DNA from: Psychrobacter urativorans
GTDB lineage: Bacteria > Pseudomonadota > Gammaproteobacteria > Pseudomonadales > Moraxellaceae
Direction of reading: 5' to 3'
Assembly: GCF_904846675.1 (NCBI RefSeq)
Contig: NZ_CAJHBT010000005.1
Coordinates: forward strand, 1 to 64,000
Length of the DNA: 64,000 nt
The notes beneath the pieces were generated by a model, which saw only the letters and a list, made by a program, of their open reading frames with translations, did not search any database and was not told the DNA's origin. Both the position numbers and the translations under genes were made by a program. Positions 62,201-64,000 of this stretch are shown here, one piece after another; the stretch's first letter is position 1; each line of letters begins with the position of its first letter.

Positions 62201-62950
62201 CGTAGCCATCATCAAGCCTACTGCTATTTGCTAGTATCGTCGCTCAAAGGTCTCAAAGGTGATGCGAAGCGCCGTCTACATGCCATTGAGCGTGCGAATA
62301 CTTTGGGTGCTGGTTTTATGCTGGCAAGTGAAGATTTAGAGATTCGCGGTGCTGGTGAGTTACTTGGTAAACAGCAAAGTGGTAACATGCAAGCGATTGG
62401 GTTTAGCTTATATATGGACATGCTAGAGCGCGCTACTAAGGCGATTAAAGCCGGAAAAGAGCCAGATTTGAATACGCCATTGTCGCTCACTAGTGAGATT
62501 AATTTGCACAGCTCCGCACTAATTCCTGAAGAATATGTACATGATGTCCATCAGCGTTTATTGTTTTATAAGCGTATTGGTAAAGCGGATGATAAAGAAG
62601 CGCTGATTGATATCCGTACCGAGATGATAGATCGCTTTGGTATATTGCCGGATCAAACCAAGCAGCTGTTTGCCGTTCATGGTCTACGTCTGCAAGCTGA
62701 ACCATTGAAGATTAATAAAATTGATGCGAATACTAATAGCGTTACTTTGGAGTTTGCTCCTGACACGCCAGTTGATGCTTTGGCGATTATAAAATTGATT
62801 CAATCGGATGGTCAGCGTTATCGTATGAATGGCGCCTCTGGTATTCGCTATAGCGATGCTGGTAAGCTTGAGACTGCGCAGCAACGAGTCACTGCGGTAC
62901 AAGAGCTGTTGCGCTATTTTAGAGAGCACCTGATCGTAGAAGCTGCCTAG
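59300..62950 (+). CDS. mfd: Transcription-repair coupling factor Mfd
   Basis: Mfd removes RNA polymerase stalled at DNA lesions and recruits UvrA. A UvrB-like N-terminal part (about residues 1-370) is followed by the RNA-polymerase-interacting domain (about 520-600, GSPVVHIEHGIGRYNGL). The RecG-like motor domains have GDVGFGKTEVAMRAAF (Walker A), IVDEEHRFGVRHKE and SMTATPIPRTLNMALSG. The C-terminal TRCF domain closes it. At 1216 residues it is slightly above E. coli (1148). No ribosome site is seen; the transcript leader is about 28 bases if the promoter above is right. Confidence 0.97.
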   Translation: MPISALTDAFAPINQQLFPIQDTQRRWLAPVHGAVSSLWLASLASVPIWDVANRLKVVVARDQNQLNQMETELAFCGVDAYVFPDWETLTYDELSPHQDIVSERINLLTDMPTSGVLLISVQALMHRVAPPSWLIGQHFDLSVGDRFDINTQRELLAKAGYRAVDNVFEPGEFAVRGSIVDIFAMGQPFPLRLDLFDDEIETIRFFHPQTQRTLTEDDLKNMLSGNDSSMGKEPLSLLHKLPDISKPIEQFQILPAKEFPLEEGKETFRMNFAAMFPNTSSRKFELYKDVMGGIASSGLEYYQPLFFDLNDWAQESSLFAYFPSDALFITDELISERQADYWSQIQRRYEERRHDIDKPIVAPELLYLLSNTLNEHLNHYPRVILSDRNELALATNQLQGLVTLSAQVPPQLPINHQKAEPLAELLEFLLLQAQTGTPVLIVAETAGRREILIELFKSKIDINAYISFEEFLAADKSSITHNGRPHIGLTVAPIERGVYIPERLVMISETQLFGRQVLQTRRRRQSGVSEEFLVKSVTEITEGSPVVHIEHGIGRYNGLVTLDVGDGEQEFIHLKYADDASIYVPVANLQMISRYSGGDPALAPLHKIGSGKWDKAKQKAMEQIHDVAAELLNIQARREAKVGIHFKIDISQYEMFASQFEFEETPDQANAIHAVMHDMKQNQPMDRLICGDVGFGKTEVAMRAAFIAVSAGYQVAVLVPTTLLAGQHEDNFLDRFADWPVRIETLSRFGGKKHQQTVLTDLAAGKVDIVIGTHKLLQSDVKFANLGLMIVDEEHRFGVRHKERIKAIQTNVDSMSMTATPIPRTLNMALSGMRDMSIIATPPARRLAIKTFVMQKTDALMKEAILRELLRGGQVYLLHNDVASIERMAETIRELVPEARVGVAHGQMQERQLEQIMQQYYHKKFNVLICSTIIETGIDVPNANTIIIERADKFGLAQLHQLRGRVGRSHHQAYCYLLVSSLKGLKGDAKRRLHAIERANTLGAGFMLASEDLEIRGAGELLGKQQSGNMQAIGFSLYMDMLERATKAIKAGKEPDLNTPLSLTSEINLHSSALIPEEYVHDVHQRLLFYKRIGKADDKEALIDIRTEMIDRFGILPDQTKQLFAVHGLRLQAEPLKINKIDANTNSVTLEFAPDTPVDALAIIKLIQSDGQRYRMNGASGIRYSDAGKLETAQQRVTAVQELLRYFREHLIVEAA

Positions 62951-63062
62951 CTGGTAGAAACTGTATTGGTAGCTGGGCTGGCTAGGTAGTAAAAGCCATA
63001 TAACTACCTGTTATATAGCTCGAACGGCATTGCTATTACCCAGCTACCACCTAAAAGGAGAT

Positions 63063-63102
63063 GGCGCTATTTTATCCCTTGGATACCTGATAAAATAGCG
63101 CC
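63063..63102 (+). terminator. Hairpin terminator after mfd
   Basis: GGCGCTATTTTATC pairs perfectly over 14 bp with GATAAAATAGCGCC around a 12-nt loop, about 110 bases past the mfd stop. The T run after it is interrupted (ATCTATTTTTATG), so efficiency is uncertain. Confidence 0.7.
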
Positions 63103-63168
63103 AGCATCTATTTTTATGCACTTATTATTTACTTTTATTGATATTTTATAACAAGAGAACCCGTCATT

Positions 63169-63600
63169 ATGTTCCAACTGCATCCTAAGCTTGCTGCCGA
63201 TAGTTTTTTGGTGGGCGATTTTCCATTATCGACGTGTCGTTTGATTAATGACTGTCAGTTTCCTTGGTTGATTTTAGTACCGCGCGTTTCTGGCGTTAAA
63301 GAGTTGTATGAGCTGTCTGAATCTGATCAAACCCAGTTTTTACGTGAGTCGAGCTGGCTATCAAACCAACTTGCTAAGACTTTTCAGGCTGAGAAGATGA
63401 ATGTCGCCGCTCTAGGCAATCAAGTGCCACAGCTGCATTTTCATCATATCGTGCGCTATCAAAACGATATACAGTGGCCAGATCCAGTGTGGGGCATCCC
63501 AGCCTTACCTTATACTCAAGAAGTATTGGCGCAAATGCAGCAAACATTAATGATGGCGCTACGTGGTCATCATCAAATGCCGTTTGATTGGCAAATGTAG
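63169..63600 (+). CDS. HIT domain protein
   Basis: This 143-residue histidine-triad protein hydrolyses or transfers nucleotides from nucleoside phosphoramidates and related compounds. The triad motif lies near residue 90 (PQLHFHHIVRYQ), where the HxHxH pattern is read as H-F-H-H. The fold start PLSTCRLINDCQFPWLILVPR and the closing GHHQMPFDW also fit. The physiological substrate is unknown. GAGA lies about nine bases before the ATG. It follows mfd by 219 bp with a hairpin between. Confidence 0.9.
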   Translation: MFQLHPKLAADSFLVGDFPLSTCRLINDCQFPWLILVPRVSGVKELYELSESDQTQFLRESSWLSNQLAKTFQAEKMNVAALGNQVPQLHFHHIVRYQNDIQWPDPVWGIPALPYTQEVLAQMQQTLMMALRGHHQMPFDWQM

Positions 63601-64000
63601 CCAAGCATCTGTCTGCAAAAAAGCGTAGCTAAGTAAGTATAATCTAAAGAAGTTAAGCGCTCAGCTATTTCAGTTCTCTAAATATATAACACCACTTAAC
63701 GCTATCATTACTGTGAATGAGCGATAAGTGGTGTGTTTCTGGTTATCAGTAACGTATGTTCTGAGGCGTCGCGCCAGTATAATAATTTCCGTTACCACAA
63801 TTTCTGAGTGCACACATATATCATCGATATTAACTGTTCTAAATATAAGTTAGTACAACTTTAAGAATAAGAACCCACCTAATCAACACCTGCTGGTAAA
63901 CCAATATCGAGCGACACTTAATTGCACCAATGTTCCTCATTTTTTCTTGTCTAAGCGGACACCTAGCATTCCTTTTTAAAATAAATTGACAGCCTTAACT
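63601..64000. other. Downstream end of the window, no gene
   Basis: No open frame of note. A hairpin at 63689-63734 (ACACCACTTA and TAAGTGGTGT, with CGCT/AGCG inside) may end the HIT transcript, although the following T run is short. The rest is AT-rich without recognisable features. Confidence 0.5.

Overview
The window is about 64 kb of chromosomal core sequence from a gammaproteobacterium, most probably a Psychrobacter or close Moraxellaceae relative. The evidence is the AT-rich, Asn/Asp/Gln-rich coding style, unusually long LptD and TamA proteins with low-complexity inserts, a long N-terminally extended GAPDH, and surA-lptD next to amgK-murU, an arrangement known from pseudomonads and relatives. 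The genus is inferred from protein style and gene order, not from a marker gene. I see no prophage, insertion sequence, CRISPR array, tRNA or rRNA.

Layout. 1-2.2 kb is a decayed strip: a broken endonuclease/exonuclease/phosphatase membrane gene, a possible structured RNA ending in a strong terminator, and a frameshifted small lipoprotein-like gene. 2.3-11.6 kb: an AGCS amino-acid symporter, then surA and lptD (outer-membrane protein and LPS assembly) on the minus strand, divergent from amgK-murU (peptidoglycan sugar recycling). 11.7-21.3 kb, minus strand: a cyanide-insensitive-type cytochrome bd oxidase (cioA-cioB plus a 38-residue DUF2474 protein), a lipoprotein alpha/beta hydrolase, an exported TPR protein, coq7 and an LplT-like MFS transporter. 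21.7-30.3 kb: tamA-tamB. A Fur-controlled hemP faces tamB.

30.9-42.7 kb, plus strand: a Nudix/TenI fusion, a lipocalin, GAPDH, obgE, proB, hemE, argC, a DUF6776-like membrane protein and clpS. 43.5-54.8 kb, plus strand: clpA (after an 810-bp gap from clpS), ung, tadA, cmk, rpsA, ihfB, a LapA-domain protein, pyrF, a metallophosphoesterase and a histidine phosphatase. 54.9-63.6 kb: rpsT (minus), a Rossmann-fold protein, rraA, a BCCT transporter (minus), mfd and a HIT protein.

Themes. Envelope biogenesis is dense (SurA, LptD, TamA/B, MurU/AmgK, LapA-domain protein, lipocalin). The rest is translation, proteolysis, DNA repair and biosynthesis. Most units look like single genes with their own terminators. 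Clear multigene units are cioA-cioB-DUF2474 (translationally coupled) and probably surA-lptD, amgK-murU, tamA-tamB and cmk-rpsA.

I found no convincing undescribed multigene system. The most checkable novelties are small: the possible structured RNA at about 1.22-1.50 kb, a terminator-like hairpin in the cmk-rpsA gap, a palindrome over the mfd -35 box, a lone Fur-regulated hemP, tandem duplications over the stop codons of coq7 and hemE, and the long low-complexity extensions of several envelope proteins.
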